NCBI GenBank assembly: GCA_013398955.1
Contig: VWPU01009592.1
Coordinates: 1 to 64,000 of the forward strand
From: Callaeas wilsoni
Lineage: Eukaryota > Chordata > Aves > Passeriformes > Callaeidae
DNA: 64,000 nt
Direction of reading: 5' to 3'
The position numbers and the translations under genes are program-made. The notes below the pieces were generated by a model, which was not told the DNA's origin, did not search any database, and saw nothing but the letters and a program-made list of their open reading frames with translations. Each line of letters starts with the position of its first letter. The first letter of the stretch is position 1. This document shows, piece after piece, positions 1 through 11,318 of this stretch.

Positions 1-3000
1 GGGGGCCTTTGTGGCTGTGGCGGCTCTTGCCTGTGAGGGGGTTTGAGGGCCCTCCTGCGTGCTGAGGGCTTGGGCCGTCATGTATAAGGCCTGGGGCTTT
101 GTCTGTTGCTTTGAGGCCTTCTGTCTTACATAACAAAGAATAGAACCTGGAGGCGTTCAGCCTGTGAACCTGGTTTGGTTTGCTTGTCCTGCTGTAAGGA
201 AGAGGCTTTAATTATAAAAGTGTGGTTTTTGCCTGGAAAATGGAGCATTAGTTTACCAGGCAAGCTTCCACCTGTGCTGGTACACAGCTGCTCTCGATAT
301 TTAATTGGAGTACTTGGGCCTTTGTTTAAACAATGTGTTTCATTTTTTGGGAACTTTCAAGTGTGTACAAGTCACAGTGCGAGAGCAGCTTACTTAAATG
401 TACTGGTTTATTTTCAAAGGCTTGGATTTAGGTGTCTTTTTCTGACAAAGTTACTGCTGCTTGCCTTCCTTTTTTACGAAAATATAGTTTACCAGGATGA
501 GGGGTTTTAGTGTTGCTGAGAGTTTTACTGGATATGTGCTACGACTTTAATGTTGATGAGTTTTTAGTATGTTCAGAACTGTCCACATCTTGTTAAAAGT
601 AGTGGAGCTGTTGGAGTTTTTTGTGGTTCTTAAAAGGTGCTGATTGGAGAAAGTGTTTGTAGAGCCTAAAGAAATTATGTAAATGCTTTGGCTGCTGTTG
701 ATTATTTCCACATGTTCTTGTTCATCCTGGTCAGACTAGATGGAAACGAGAGTGTGAAAATCTTTGTTATCAGACTAATGATAGTGACTTGCTCTTTATG
801 GAAAATAATTTTTTACATTAACTTTTGCTTTCTCACAGTTTTTTCATGGATTGATAAATACTGAAATATTTTATGGTATTGGAACAATTACAAAAGTGTG
901 CTGTGTTATGCGGGGTTCACTTAAAACATCTTTCTACCAGCAGTGGGATGTCAGTCACTGCTTTCTGGTACCACTGTGGAGAGATGGAGACACAGTTGAG
1001 CTCCAATTGAAGTTTTTAACTTGTTTTCTCAGGTGTGCCTGCGACCGAGATGTAATTATGTGAGTTTCATTGTTTGAACAAATAATTGTTTTGCTAATAA
1101 ACTTGAAATGCTGGATTGTGGTCTCTTAAAATCCTCGTGCACGAAGCAGATGAACCATGCTGCCGTTTCCACCACCGAAGAGCTGCAGAAGTTGTGTTTC
1201 TCCCTCCAGCCGATAAGTAAGCCAAAATATGCTGTGGTTTGAATTAGGCCTACCTAATTTCAGCCTTGTAACTGAGAAAAATATTATTTTGTCCAATGAT
1301 TCATAGACTGCAAGAAATATGGTGAAATGTTATCTGTTGACAGTGAATGTTAAGCTGTAATCGTGGAGTTTTCACGTGTGGGGAGGAATAGGGGAGGGGA
1401 AAGTGAAGTTGAGGGTTGTATCCCTTCCCTTTCCTGATTTATTTTCAAACAGTTTGTTTGATAAGAGTCTCAAAATACCAACTGAACAAAGCACAGTACT
1501 GATTTTTAATTGTATGGGTTAGTTAACTGTTCTGATGGTGTTCTAACAAACTCAAAGAAACCGAAAATATTATTTAAAGGGTTGTGATGTCATTGTACTG
1601 GAGATGGGATTGTCATGTACTACAGAGGTGTATGAGGAAAAATGGGAATTCGAGTATCAGTTGAATTTGTACCAGCAAAAAATGTAGTTATGTAGTGCTT
1701 GATTTTGCTGGGTTTTTTCATGACTTTATCTATTTCCATGAAAGATAGCTTTGTGGAAATTGAAGTTAAGAATTGTGTTCTTAGTCTCCACTGACAATTA
1801 TTCTGTTGATTTGTTTTGCAAAGGGAGGAGTATCAAATCTGTGGAATTGTAACCAGGTCTCCTAAGCTTTAACCACAAGTGGTGTTTCTGTGTATTTCTC
1901 AGTTTATGTAACTGTTTAAGCGCTGTTACTGTCATAGAAAGCTGCAGAAAAAGTCTTTGGAATGTATTTTAATTTTAGCATCAGTGAGGATTTTCAGCAT
2001 GGAGATGGTGGAAAGCATCTGTAAGTCCCGTTTCCCAGGGTGGTTGGTGAAACACCGAACAGTTTAACTGCAGCAGTTCTGGTTTGGTATAAGACTTTCT
2101 GCAGGGTCAGGTTGCACTGAGCCCCCAGGATGTCCAGCCTGAGCCTGACCTTTACAACCTTCTCTGGGTTTAGTCAGCTAAGGTAGAAATAGAAGGGAGG
2201 AAACCTTTCACTTTTTCCCTTTGTCTTTCTTTTAAATGTTCTGTGTTGACCAGAGAAAATATTTGTGTGACTACAAGTGAAATAAAAAAGGGGAAAACTT
2301 TTGAGGAGCTTTACAGACTAGGAAGAAAATACTAGAATTTTTTTTTTTTAAAACCAAAAGTTTTTTTTTAAAACCAAACACCCAACCCAAAATCACTGCA
2401 CAAAAATCCAAACCCCAGAGGATTTGCAGCTAATTGTTCTCGGCAGATCAGAGCACAGAGTCCTCATGTTCTGTGGCTGCAATCCTTAGAATCAAGTGAA
2501 GGATGGGAACATGGAAGCACTCAGAGTAAGCATAAATAAATACATCCGTTGTATAAGTTCTAATATTTGGAATAAGGGATGGGAAATTCCGTGGCGATAA
2601 CAGAGTATTTGCCGGCAGAAAAAAAACTTTTGGGAGTTTCGTTGCGCTTTTTCTGTGGCATACTGACGGTTTGCTGCACTCTAGTGGTGTTGAATAGGAG
2701 TCCTGTGCGAGGTCAGTTCTGTTCAAAGGAAGCTGGCAGGTTATTTCTGTCTGACCTCACGGAAGTTCAACCAGCTCTTTTAAGCTGTATTTTAGTACCC
2801 CTGGTTTTCCATGGAGCACCAGAGATAGAAATAGAAAGAGGTACGTGCAGATGCTCCTTGCAGTATTGTCTGTGTGTTTGGGGTGACGGGGTGAGGAGGG
2901 ATGGGGGATTTTGTCCTTACTGCTAGTTATGTCTTAGATAAGTACCCAATATTATCAATTCAGTCCTGCTGATTATCACCAGTGGCTTTTCATTGTATAA

Positions 3001-6000
3001 GGCTGGGACTGAGTCACTCCTTTGCATTATTTCAAGGAATGGTCCTTTAGGTGCGTGGGTTTCGTATTTCTTTAGATCCCTTTCCCTTCAGCTTGATATT
3101 GTGCAACTCAGAGCTAAAGACAGCATCCCCTGGAGGGGGAGGACTGGGTGCAGCCTGTGTCGTTACCGATGCCCGGGGTGAAAGGCTGGAAAGATTCTGC
3201 TGTCTTGCCAGCAACTCACCGATTGAAGTCAGAGAGGTTCTGCAGGTACAGCAGTTGTTTCTGCGTACCTTGAAAAAGAACCGGCTGTCTCCCAGGTAGC
3301 TTTCCCCACGTCCTCTCCAGAACTTAGGTTAATGTCAGAGGCGGTGTTGTAATTGAGATCTTTTGGGGTTCATGGAGTAGGAGACTGTCCCCGGCAGAGT
3401 GAGAGCTGCAGATGGGGCCCCTGGCTTTCTAAACCTCTCCTCGGAGAAGGGTCCGGTGCAGGCGCATCCAGGCTTTGTCTGTGGTTTGTGTCCGAGGGTT
3501 TATACAGGTGTAATCGAAGCCTTACCCTGCAGGATTAAGGATGATGAGCCACATTTATAGATATAAAACAAGAAGTGATTTGTTATGATAAATAAAAAGA
3601 ACTTAATCGAAATGATTTAGCACATGGTGAGGGTAGCTGGAACTGCAGGTATAGTGCACTGTTTCTCAATGAATATTGAATCAATGGTGTTACAGCTAGC
3701 AAAACCAATTAGTAAGTAGAGATGGGTATTGCTCATCCATTCCAACAACAGTGGCCCTATCTTATTTCTCAGCCTTGAGGATTAACCTTGAGGAGATGCC
3801 ACTCAAGGGAAGCATCCCAACACACTTTGAGAAAGGGGTGTGTTAGGAGACCCCACCGTTGAACTCGTGATGTAATTCTGATGTTTCCTTCTGGGGTTCA
3901 TAAAGTGAGAGAGTGTTTTGGTTAACACAGGAGTTTCAGACAGATTTGTAGCACTGCTGCAGGCTTTCACAGCACCTTTTTTTTTTTTTTTTTAATTTAA
4001 TCCTATTGTTCTGATAGCTCCTGTGGTGTCCTATTGACATGACAACACAGAGCTGCAACTGTAGCGTGACAAAGGGAAAAATATAATCCTCATGGTTAGC
4101 CAGCTGCTGGAACAATAGGAGCAGAGGGAACACCAGTTCATTAATTTGGTTGAGATACTTCTGTGTGTTTATTTGCTGTCTTTAATTTTTTTTTAGTTTA
4201 ATGTTTAATTATGGGAGAGTGAGGTGACAGGTGAGCTCAGTTTTAGCCTTAAGCTCAGCAACAGCCATGTTGGGCCTCAGGTGATGATCACTCGGGTATT
4301 GATTTAGTCAGTAGACAAAGGAGGTGTTGGATTTATTGAAAAAAAAAAAAACAAAACCACACAAAAACACCAAAAAATCCCCCCACACAACTAAAACTGA
4401 CCAAAAAGGATGTTGATTTGATGGAGCAGATCTGGAAAGCAGGAGGGAAAAGGGAGTCAGTTGGTTTTTGAATTAAATGGGTGCCATCACTAGACATTCA
4501 GTGATCCGGAGATGTCCTGTCGGCCCAAAGGGATAAATAGGTTCAGGTCTGTGGTAAGGCGTGAGCAGGTTTCCTGTTTGGGGGTGGTTGTGTGGCTGCA
4601 TGTCCTTGTTTGGGCTTCTGTTGCAACAGCTGAAGGAATGACTTGTGGCTTCAGTGTTGTGTCTTAATAGCCATGCGGTGTGCACGTACAATGAGGGCTC
4701 CTCCTCACACCCTTCCAGTACATCAGAAATGTATTTTCTCATAGCTCACCTTACTCTATTTCCCTGCAGACACCCCAGTAAGTTCCCCGATGCTCGATAG
4801 GCTCCTAGATGTATAATCCTTTCCTGATGGAAGAGGTGGGAACCAGAGCTGGCAGGGCAAGCAGAGGGGGATTGGGCCTAGGGCTGCTGCCACAGCTGAG
4901 GACAGGGTCGGGCCTGTCCAAGCCAGCTCTGCGTTGGGCACTGGAAAACACAGCAAAGGCTGAGCATACAGCTGCTGCTCTTTCTGGCTTTGTCACTGTA
5001 GTGACAAGAATGGCAGCCAGTGACCTCTTTACCAGATATTATGAGACCTGACAACTGTTTTAGCTTCAGGCTGTTCTCAAATGCTGTTTCCCATGCTGAG
5101 TGCTCGCAGCAATTGCAGAGCCAGACCTGGGATATGGTGGATGTTTTAAGGTAAAGGTGCAGGTGAAGCCACTTGGGTTTATTTCCTGAGGGAAGCGTAT
5201 TGGATTTGGAAGTTGCCCACTATCAAAGGCCTGAAATTATAGGCTGTAGTGTGCAGAGTTGCTACAAAATCCACTGATTATCCGTACGTGGCATAAGCTG
5301 TCAGCGGAGAACTCAGTCTGTCTGTGTTTTCTGGCTCACTTATCTCTGCATTGTGAATCCATGTGTTCTAGGAAGCGCCCACAGGGTGCTCCACCAGTTG
5401 TAGTCCAGTTTTATGGTGTGTTAAATAAAAATATTAAGTCATCAAAGGAAGGAGTCAGCTGCCACCCTTTGGTGCTACCTACCACCGAGGTCATCAGGGA
5501 CAGTAGAGTTTAGTAAACAGCTCTCTGCCCATCATAGGGCCCCACCAGCATCTTCCAGGGTTTGCCAGGAAGAGAGGCAGGACGTAACAGGCTCTGCTAA
5601 TGAAACCCACTGTTGAGATATGTTAGGGTCAGTCTGGAAAAAAGCTTAGTTGGTTCTGGTTCATATAATTAGTATATAGAAAAAAAAAGAAAAAAAGCCT
5701 TCTGTTTCTCGAGGTGGAAAGCAAGAACAAGTTAGTACTTGAATTATGGCTGCTACTTGTGAGGGCACAGCAAGCACAAAGACAGTCCCTGGATTTAACA
5801 ACTTGTTTGTTAAAAAAAACCGAAAATGAATGTGACTCGAGGAAAGATGTTTACTTTAGGTACTAAGGAGAAGTGGCCAGCAATTCTCAGCAAAATAGTG
5901 TTTATGTTTGGGAGTACTGACACTGTCGAGGGAAACTGATCAGGTTGGGATTTGAAAACACATAATAACGGGTGCTAGCCTCCCTCTGTCACGTCTCCCG

Positions 6001-6439
6001 TTTCCCTGATGCTGCCACGCTCTCCGGCACGGGCAGCGAGGCTCACCCGGGCACGTGCATCTCCGTAATTCCCCATCAGTTATCCCCCTCTGTTATTCCT
6101 CACTTGTCCTCCGGCCAGCGTGACAGTCGTGTGCTGAAGGAGTGTGTGGTTTCTTTTATGGTGGGGGCATTGGCTTGCCGTGTGTGGGTTTGAGTCGGAT
6201 TTGTTTGATTGTTGGACTTGTTTATACACAGTTGTCTGTCATTGGGAAAGGAGGAGAAAAAGAGCAAAGAGACGCTTTTGGCTTAGGTCGTGCCCACCCT
6301 CGACAAGGTGTTGCTCTGTCTGTGGCGAGCGAGCAAGACAGGCACAGAGGAACTGTAACCGTGGTAGCGCAGCAGAGGTCCCCGCATGGGCGCCGTCCCT
6401 TGTCCCGCTGCGCCGGCAGTAAAAGCGAGCGAGCCACCG
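1..6439. other. Intergenic region downstream of ANK2, no confident gene
   Basis: The first 120 bases are G-rich. T/A runs occur at 2340-2370, 3979-3996 and 4339-4352. A moderately CpG-rich patch lies at 5985-6130. In mammals ANK2 is followed tail-to-tail by CAMK2D. No CAMK2D coding exon is recognisable here, so it would lie further left. Open frames in this interval look random. The one set of splice-like signals is given in the findings. Confidence 0.6.
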
Positions 6440-6464
6440 TTGCTACATTTAACACTTGTACATT

Positions 6465-6470
6465 TTTATT
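6465..6470 (-). terminator. ANK2: Polyadenylation signal AATAAA for ANK2
   Basis: On the minus strand the canonical AATAAA is followed within 30 bases by GT-rich sequence (ATGTACAAGTGTT). It is the only canonical hexamer I noticed on this strand between the stop codon and here. Variant ATTAAA hexamers occur at about 6526 and 7719 and could serve as alternative sites. Confidence 0.55.
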
Positions 6471-7919
6471 TAGTTAAATCAGCCATTGTACACATTGCAG
6501 CTATGTATTGTTAGTGGTGTATCTTTTTAATTTTTAACTAATACATGCCCTCATAGATATATTCAATTAGTGTTATCACCATGGGAACAAGATGCTGATT
6601 CGTCAACTTAAAATTCACTTCTTCTCACAGTATTCAAGTTCTCTGATAACACAGCAAAAAATCAAAATAAGAGGTGAATAACCATTATGCTGTTACACAG
6701 AACATCATCTGCACCGCAAATAACACAACAGAAATGCATTTCTTGAGAGCCCCATCCTTGAAGACCCTCCCGTGCTGTCTCGGACAGTCAGGAAGCCACG
6801 ATGCGCTGTGAGATGTTTCATCACGGGTCTCGTTCGGTTTGGCTGCCAAAACACTTTTCTCTTTTAGTCTCCTTTCTCGCCTGCCCAAAAAGTGTCAGCA
6901 CAGCACCTCGGGCAGTTCTGCCCGCAGGAAGCCAGAACTCCAGAGATGTTTCCATGCTTTTGGCATCATTACCCTAATGAGGAAGTGCCCTTGTTCTGAG
7001 CACTGAGTGAGTCGTTAAAAAAAACAAACCCAAAGAACCCTATAATTGTAGAAGGCCAGATAAGCTTGGATAAAGGATTGCTCCTAAAGGAGAGGGTTGG
7101 TTTTACTCTGGTGTAGAGCCTACTATTAAAAAAATGAAGTAGCTTAAATAGTTTAAAAACATGAAGTTGGTGTGTTTGCGTGTTACGCTAAAACCCTACA
7201 GAGCTCCCTCCATTAAATATTAAGGTATAGAACACCCAAAACGTCAGATCCCTACGTTCCCCTTTCGGAAAATAAAAGTGCAGACATGCTAATGTGGTTT
7301 TCAGAGGGTTGGTTTAGAAATATATATATATATATTTTATATATAGTTACATAACAAAATATGAACAGAAACCGGCTGCTGAGGATTGTGAGCACTTGTT
7401 CTTTAAAAAACACTTGATCAGAAGATAAAAACTGCTCGCTCAGTGCTAAGAGGGCCAAGAAGCTGACATGGTTCTAGGAGGGTTTGGTTTTGACCTTCAA
7501 ATGCCACATGCGTGTATCGGCTAAGAGGCGATCTCGATAAAACACGGTGAATTAATTATTCTCCTTGTATAGTGGGTAAGTCTTTGTCCCGTAGTTATCT
7601 ACAGTGCAGTGGCCAGCACCCCCAGTCAGTCGGTGAGGTTGGCTAAGCGGTGATGGAAATGGGAACCTACCAGAGTTACATTTGTTTAACACACCCCGCC
7701 GCAGGTCCGGATCTATAGGCTTTAATACCGTATGCGAACGTGCTGTAGCTAGAGCTGCTAGCAACTCGGGTAACTAGTGGGGAAATTTTTCTTTCTTTTT
7801 CTTTTGGAAACGTTTCAGTGGCTGTCCGAGGGTGTCTGCACTATTGATGGCCACAGTCAGCTGTGATTCCTGTGAACAGCTGCCTTTCGCCTGACTGTCA
7901 CAGCCTTTGCCTAGACCGG

Positions 7920-8270
7920 ATCTCTAAACAGTAAGTCTCAGTACTCGGTAGCTCTGCAGCGCTTCCTCCCGGGTCGGTCAGCGTTTGCAGTCCGGGCGGT
8001 GCCGTTCCGCGATCCGTCGCCTTTCCGCAGGGTCACTGCGCCTCGTAACCCACGATGCCGACGGGCAGTGAGCGTTCCGCGGTTGAGTTCAAACACTGCT
8101 ATTTACAGGTTACACGTCAGCTCCTTTGTTCGGTGCGTGTACGCAGTCAGTGGAAGAGGCCTGTCGATGAAGTCTGCTTGGCGAGGGCAGTGTCAGGGAG
8201 CGAGCGCCAGAGCAAAGGGACAGGGAAAGGGGTGACATTGACAGGGCGCCAGCGTGGCGGCTAAATCATC
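7920..8270. promoter_or_regulatory. CpG-dense segment inside the ANK2 3' UTR
   Basis: CpG dinucleotides are dense here (for example TCCGCGATCCGTCGCC at about 8006, GATGCCGACGGG at about 8053 and TTCCGCGGTTG), unlike the AT-rich sequence on both sides. It may simply be GC-rich 3' UTR, or a small CpG island marking an unannotated promoter. No TATA box or start is assigned. Confidence 0.35.
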
Positions 8271-8485
8271 CTGCCCAAAGGATGCTATCTTTGGTCACGA
8301 ATTAGCTTACAGGGTGAAAAATTGTAATAGCACAAAATGAAATTTGGGAGGGGGAGAAATAAATTCACTGCGGCTGCGCAGGTAGGAGCGGCAGCGACCA
8401 GCATCGGTGATGACTCTGCTACCCAGGGACGGTGACAGCTGCGTACGGGAGGGGTCACGTGGCGCTGTGCAGAGGCAGCAGCTTC

Positions 8486-8669
8486 TCACTTGGCCTCCTG
8501 TGTCCAGTCCTCCTGGCAGAAGCGCCTAAGAAGCTGCCGGAGGTCATGCTGGAGGTCATCCCTGGGGAGCGCTTCTGGGGTGTCTTCCTGCTCTTCTATG
8601 TGAACGTGTTTTCCATAGCGGTCCTTCATCACGGTCCTCTTCTGTGTGCTGGCTTTATTTAGTACTGTC
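8486..8669 (-). CDS. ANK2: ANK2 last coding exon with stop codon (184 bp coding)
   Basis: The exon encodes (R)TVLNKASTQKRTVMKDRYGK, then HVHIEEQEDTPEALPRDDLQ and LLRRFCQEDWTQEAK, ending in TGA at 8486-8488. The tail matches the long ankyrin-B C terminus (LLRHFCKEDWKQE in mammals as I recall). The acceptor is TTGGTTCCAG, preceded by a run of T. It completes an Arg codon begun in exon 12247-12338. The intron between them is 3.6 kb and repeat-rich. Confidence 0.93.
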
Positions 8670-9114
8670 CTGGAACCAAAAAAAGGAGACACTTGACTTA
8701 GAAAGGGCACAGGTCTGGAGGGCTCACACAATTGTGGTTTTCAGGCTTTTCCAAGGCAGAGTTACACATGCTGCAGAGAAGGCACAGCAACACGTAAGTA
8801 TGATGCAATAGCCAACTCCTATAGATTTTTTACCTTATTTCCTTCGTATAGTCTCTGAATTCTTTACACATATATTTGTAGCCTATTAATGTAACTTCGC
8901 TTAGGTGTTTTCCTAGGCAGAAGACAAAACAAATTCTAGGACCCCTCTGCTATCTCAGTATTCCTTAGAAACTGAGGTTGAAACCAGCTCTCTGATATAT
9001 GTTTTTATAAACAGGGCCGAGTCCTCATCCGAGGGGCGGTGGATTTATAAGGGGCTAGAGCTGGGGGCATTACTTCATTAGGTGAGCTTTTAACTGAGGG
9101 CTCTTTTCAGATAG

Positions 9115-9290
9115 GCTAATTCGCAAAATCAATAAAAATTCTACGTGCATCACTCGGGGTGCGCATCCTCAGCGTTTCCCCTCCGAGGAAAGGCGCACCT
9201 AAGGACCCACCCTCGTATAAAGGTAGCCCTGTTTACCACCCTGTGTCTGCCTCTTATTTCTAGAAGGAGAGGGAAAAGCATCAAAATGTA
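9115..9290 (+). repeat. Inverted-repeat unit, copy 1
   Basis: The unit contains CAATAAAAATTC, then a GCGCATCCTCAG block, AAAGGCGCACCTAAGGACCC, CGTATAAAGG and GCCTCTTATTTCTAGAAGG. It differs from copy 4 at only a handful of positions. Confidence 0.85.
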
Positions 9291-9400
9291 TGGAGAAAAG
9301 ATGATGAATGAATGGAGACGGAAAGGTGGATATATGGAGCGATGATGATTGGCTGTGTGGAGCAGGGCCGATGATTGGATGGATAGTGAATGAATGCTTA

Positions 9401-9577
9401 TTAAAATGCACTAGTTCTCAAAATCAATGAAAATTCTATGTGCGTCACGCATCCTCGGCATTTCCCTCCTGAGGAAAGGTGCACCTAAGGACCCACCCTC
9501 GTATAAAGGTAGCCCTGTTTACCACCCTGTGTCTGCCTCTTATTTCTAGAAGGGGAGGGAAAGGCATCAAAATATAT
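9401..9577 (+). repeat. Inverted-repeat unit, copy 2
   Basis: Same orientation as copy 1, with a small deletion near CACGCATCC and several substitutions. It extends to the left with CTTATTAAAATGCAC, which is also seen at the end of copy 3. Confidence 0.85.
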
Positions 9578-9599
9578 GGAGAAAGGATGGTGATTGGAG

Positions 9600-9840
9600 A
9601 ATGTATGGAGAATAGATGCTGAATGAATGAAGACTGAAGGGTGGATGTATGTAGCATGGCTGATAAATGATGGAGCGAAGAAGAGGAAGAGGAAGATGAT
9701 TATGAGCAAATGGAGCATGTCTGATGATTCTATGTATGTATGCAAGGATAATGTCTGAATGTAGTGTGAAGGATGGCTAGAGCATGAAGAAGAAGAGGAG
9801 GAGGAAGAAGAAGAGGAAGAGGAAGAAGAAGCCAGCATAC
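9600..9840. repeat. ATGGATGAATG-type and GAAGAGGAAGA arrays, left arm
   Basis: Degenerate pentamer and tetramer arrays include two almost pure purine runs (9673-9697 and 9785-9832). The purine runs encode only low-complexity Ser or Glu in any frame. Confidence 0.85.
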
Positions 9841-10340
9841 ACATGTGTTTAGCTGACAGCTTTCATATCACCCAGAGTGTATCACTAACCCACTAGTTTC
9901 CCAGTTGTGCCACATTGATGCATCCTTCCACACACTATTCACACACCCACCATGCTCAACTCCACTCACTCTCAGTCCCCATTCATTCTCCAGTCCTCCA
10001 TCACTCACTCCCCATCCATCCATTCTCCAATCATCCAGCTCTCATTCCCCATTCATTCATTCTCCAGTCATCCTTCACTCACTCCCCCTTTATTCATTCT
10101 CCAATGATCCTTCTCTCCTCATTCCTTCTCCAATCATCAGCCATGCTCCATACATCCTTCACACGTCCTTCACTCCCCATTCATTCATCATCCATTCTCC
10201 ATATACCCATCTTTCAGTCCCCATCCAGTCTCCAATCATCCACTGTCCTCCACACATCCTTCACTTACTCCCCCTCCATTCATTTGCTGATCATCAGCCA
10301 TGCTCCATCCTTCCTTCACTCTCTATCAATCCTTTCTCCA

Positions 10341-10522
10341 TGCATTTTGATGCCTTTCCCTCCCCTTCTAGAAATAAGAGGCAGACACAGGGTGGTAAAC
10401 AGGGCTGCTTTTATATAGAGAGCCTCAGGCGCACCTTTTCTTAGGGGGAAAACCCTGAGGATGCGCACCCTGCTTGATGCATGGAGAGTTTTTATTGATT
10501 TTGTGAATTAGCGCATTTTAAT
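10341..10522 (-). repeat. Inverted-repeat unit, copy 3 (most diverged)
   Basis: Reverse orientation. The middle is altered (CTTTTATATAGAGAGCCTCAG replaces the usual CTTTATACGAGGGTGGG), so it is the oldest or least homogenised copy. Confidence 0.85.
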
Positions 10523-10669
10523 AAGCACTCATTCTCCGTTCAATCATCCATCCATGCTCCAAACATCCGTCCTTCAGTCTCCATTCATTCATGCTCCGTC
10601 ACACGTCCTCCACTCATGCTCCATTCCAGTCTCCATCCATTCATTATCCATCCGTCACACATCCTCCGT

Positions 10670-10845
10670 GCATTTCGATGCCTTTCCCTCCCCTTCTAGA
10701 AATAAGAGGCAGACACAGGGTGGTAAACAGGGCTACCTTTATACGAGGGTGGGTCCTTAGGTGCGCCTTTCCTCGGAGGGGAAACGCTGAGGATGCGCAC
10801 CCCGAGTGATATACGTAGAATTTTTATTGATTTAGCAAATTTTCA
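10670..10845 (-). repeat. Inverted-repeat unit, copy 4
   Basis: Reverse orientation and nearly identical to copy 1. Such similarity between outer arms suggests recent duplication or gene conversion. Confidence 0.85.
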
Positions 10846-11318
10846 TAAGCATTCATCATGCATTCTCCAGTCAACCATGCTCCATTTATTCACCAGTCAT
10901 GCTCCATACATGCATTTTCCATTCATCCGTCATCCTGTCATTCACCCACCCATTCTCCATCATGCCTTTATTCATTCTCTAGCATTCAACCATTCTCCAT
11001 CCATTTCTGGTCATCCATCCATTCATATCCCTTCATTTATTCTCCATCATGCAGCCATTCATCCATTCTCTATCGTTCAACCTTTCTTTCATTCTCCATC
11101 ATCCTGTCATTCATCCATCCGTTCAGCCCTTCATTCATTCTCTATCATTCATCTGTCATCCATACATTCATGGTCCATTCTTCACCTATCCATCCCTTCT
11201 CCATCCATTCTACACTCATCTATTCGTTCTCCATTCATTCTTCATCCATTCCTCATTTCTTCATGTCTGTCCATTCTCCAGCCAGCCATTCTCCATTCAC
11301 TCTCGTCCTGGGTTACAG

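Larger units (their letters stand above)
6440..8485 (-). other. ANK2: ANK2 3' UTR (about 2.0 kb)
   Basis: This follows the TGA. The first part (7920-8480) is GC- and CpG-rich and the rest is AT-rich, with a (TA)n run at 7320-7346. The left half (6450-6660) has an AT-rich texture typical of conserved distal 3' UTR. The end is set by the AATAAA complement at 6465-6470, so cleavage is expected near 6440-6455. A length of about 2 kb fits my memory of mammalian ANK2. No internal gene was recognised. Confidence 0.6.
9115..10845. repeat. Foldback-like imperfect inverted repeat of about 1.7 kb
   Basis: Four copies of a unit of about 180 bp are arranged + + - -, separated by simple arrays. On the left the arrays read ATGGAGAAT/GATGAATGAATG. 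On the right they are the complement, CATTCATTCTCCAT. The two halves meet at an unrelated spacer at about 9841-9905. The outermost copies (9115-9290 and 10670-10845) are near-identical over about 165 bp. The layout resembles foldback elements with composite terminal repeats, but no transposase is present. Confidence 0.8.
9905..11318. repeat. Degenerate CATTCATTCTCCATCCAT array
   Basis: A long array of CATTC, CCAT and CTCCA units, interrupted by inverted-repeat copies 3 and 4. It resumes for about 45 bp at 11903-11945, after the LTR. Open frames through it (Ser/His/Pro/Ile-rich) are by-products of the missing stop codons in the repeat. Confidence 0.9.

Noticed and set aside
1..6439. CAMK2D, the expected convergent neighbour of ANK2
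   Set aside because: No kinase or association-domain coding sequence is visible on either strand, so it must lie outside the window.
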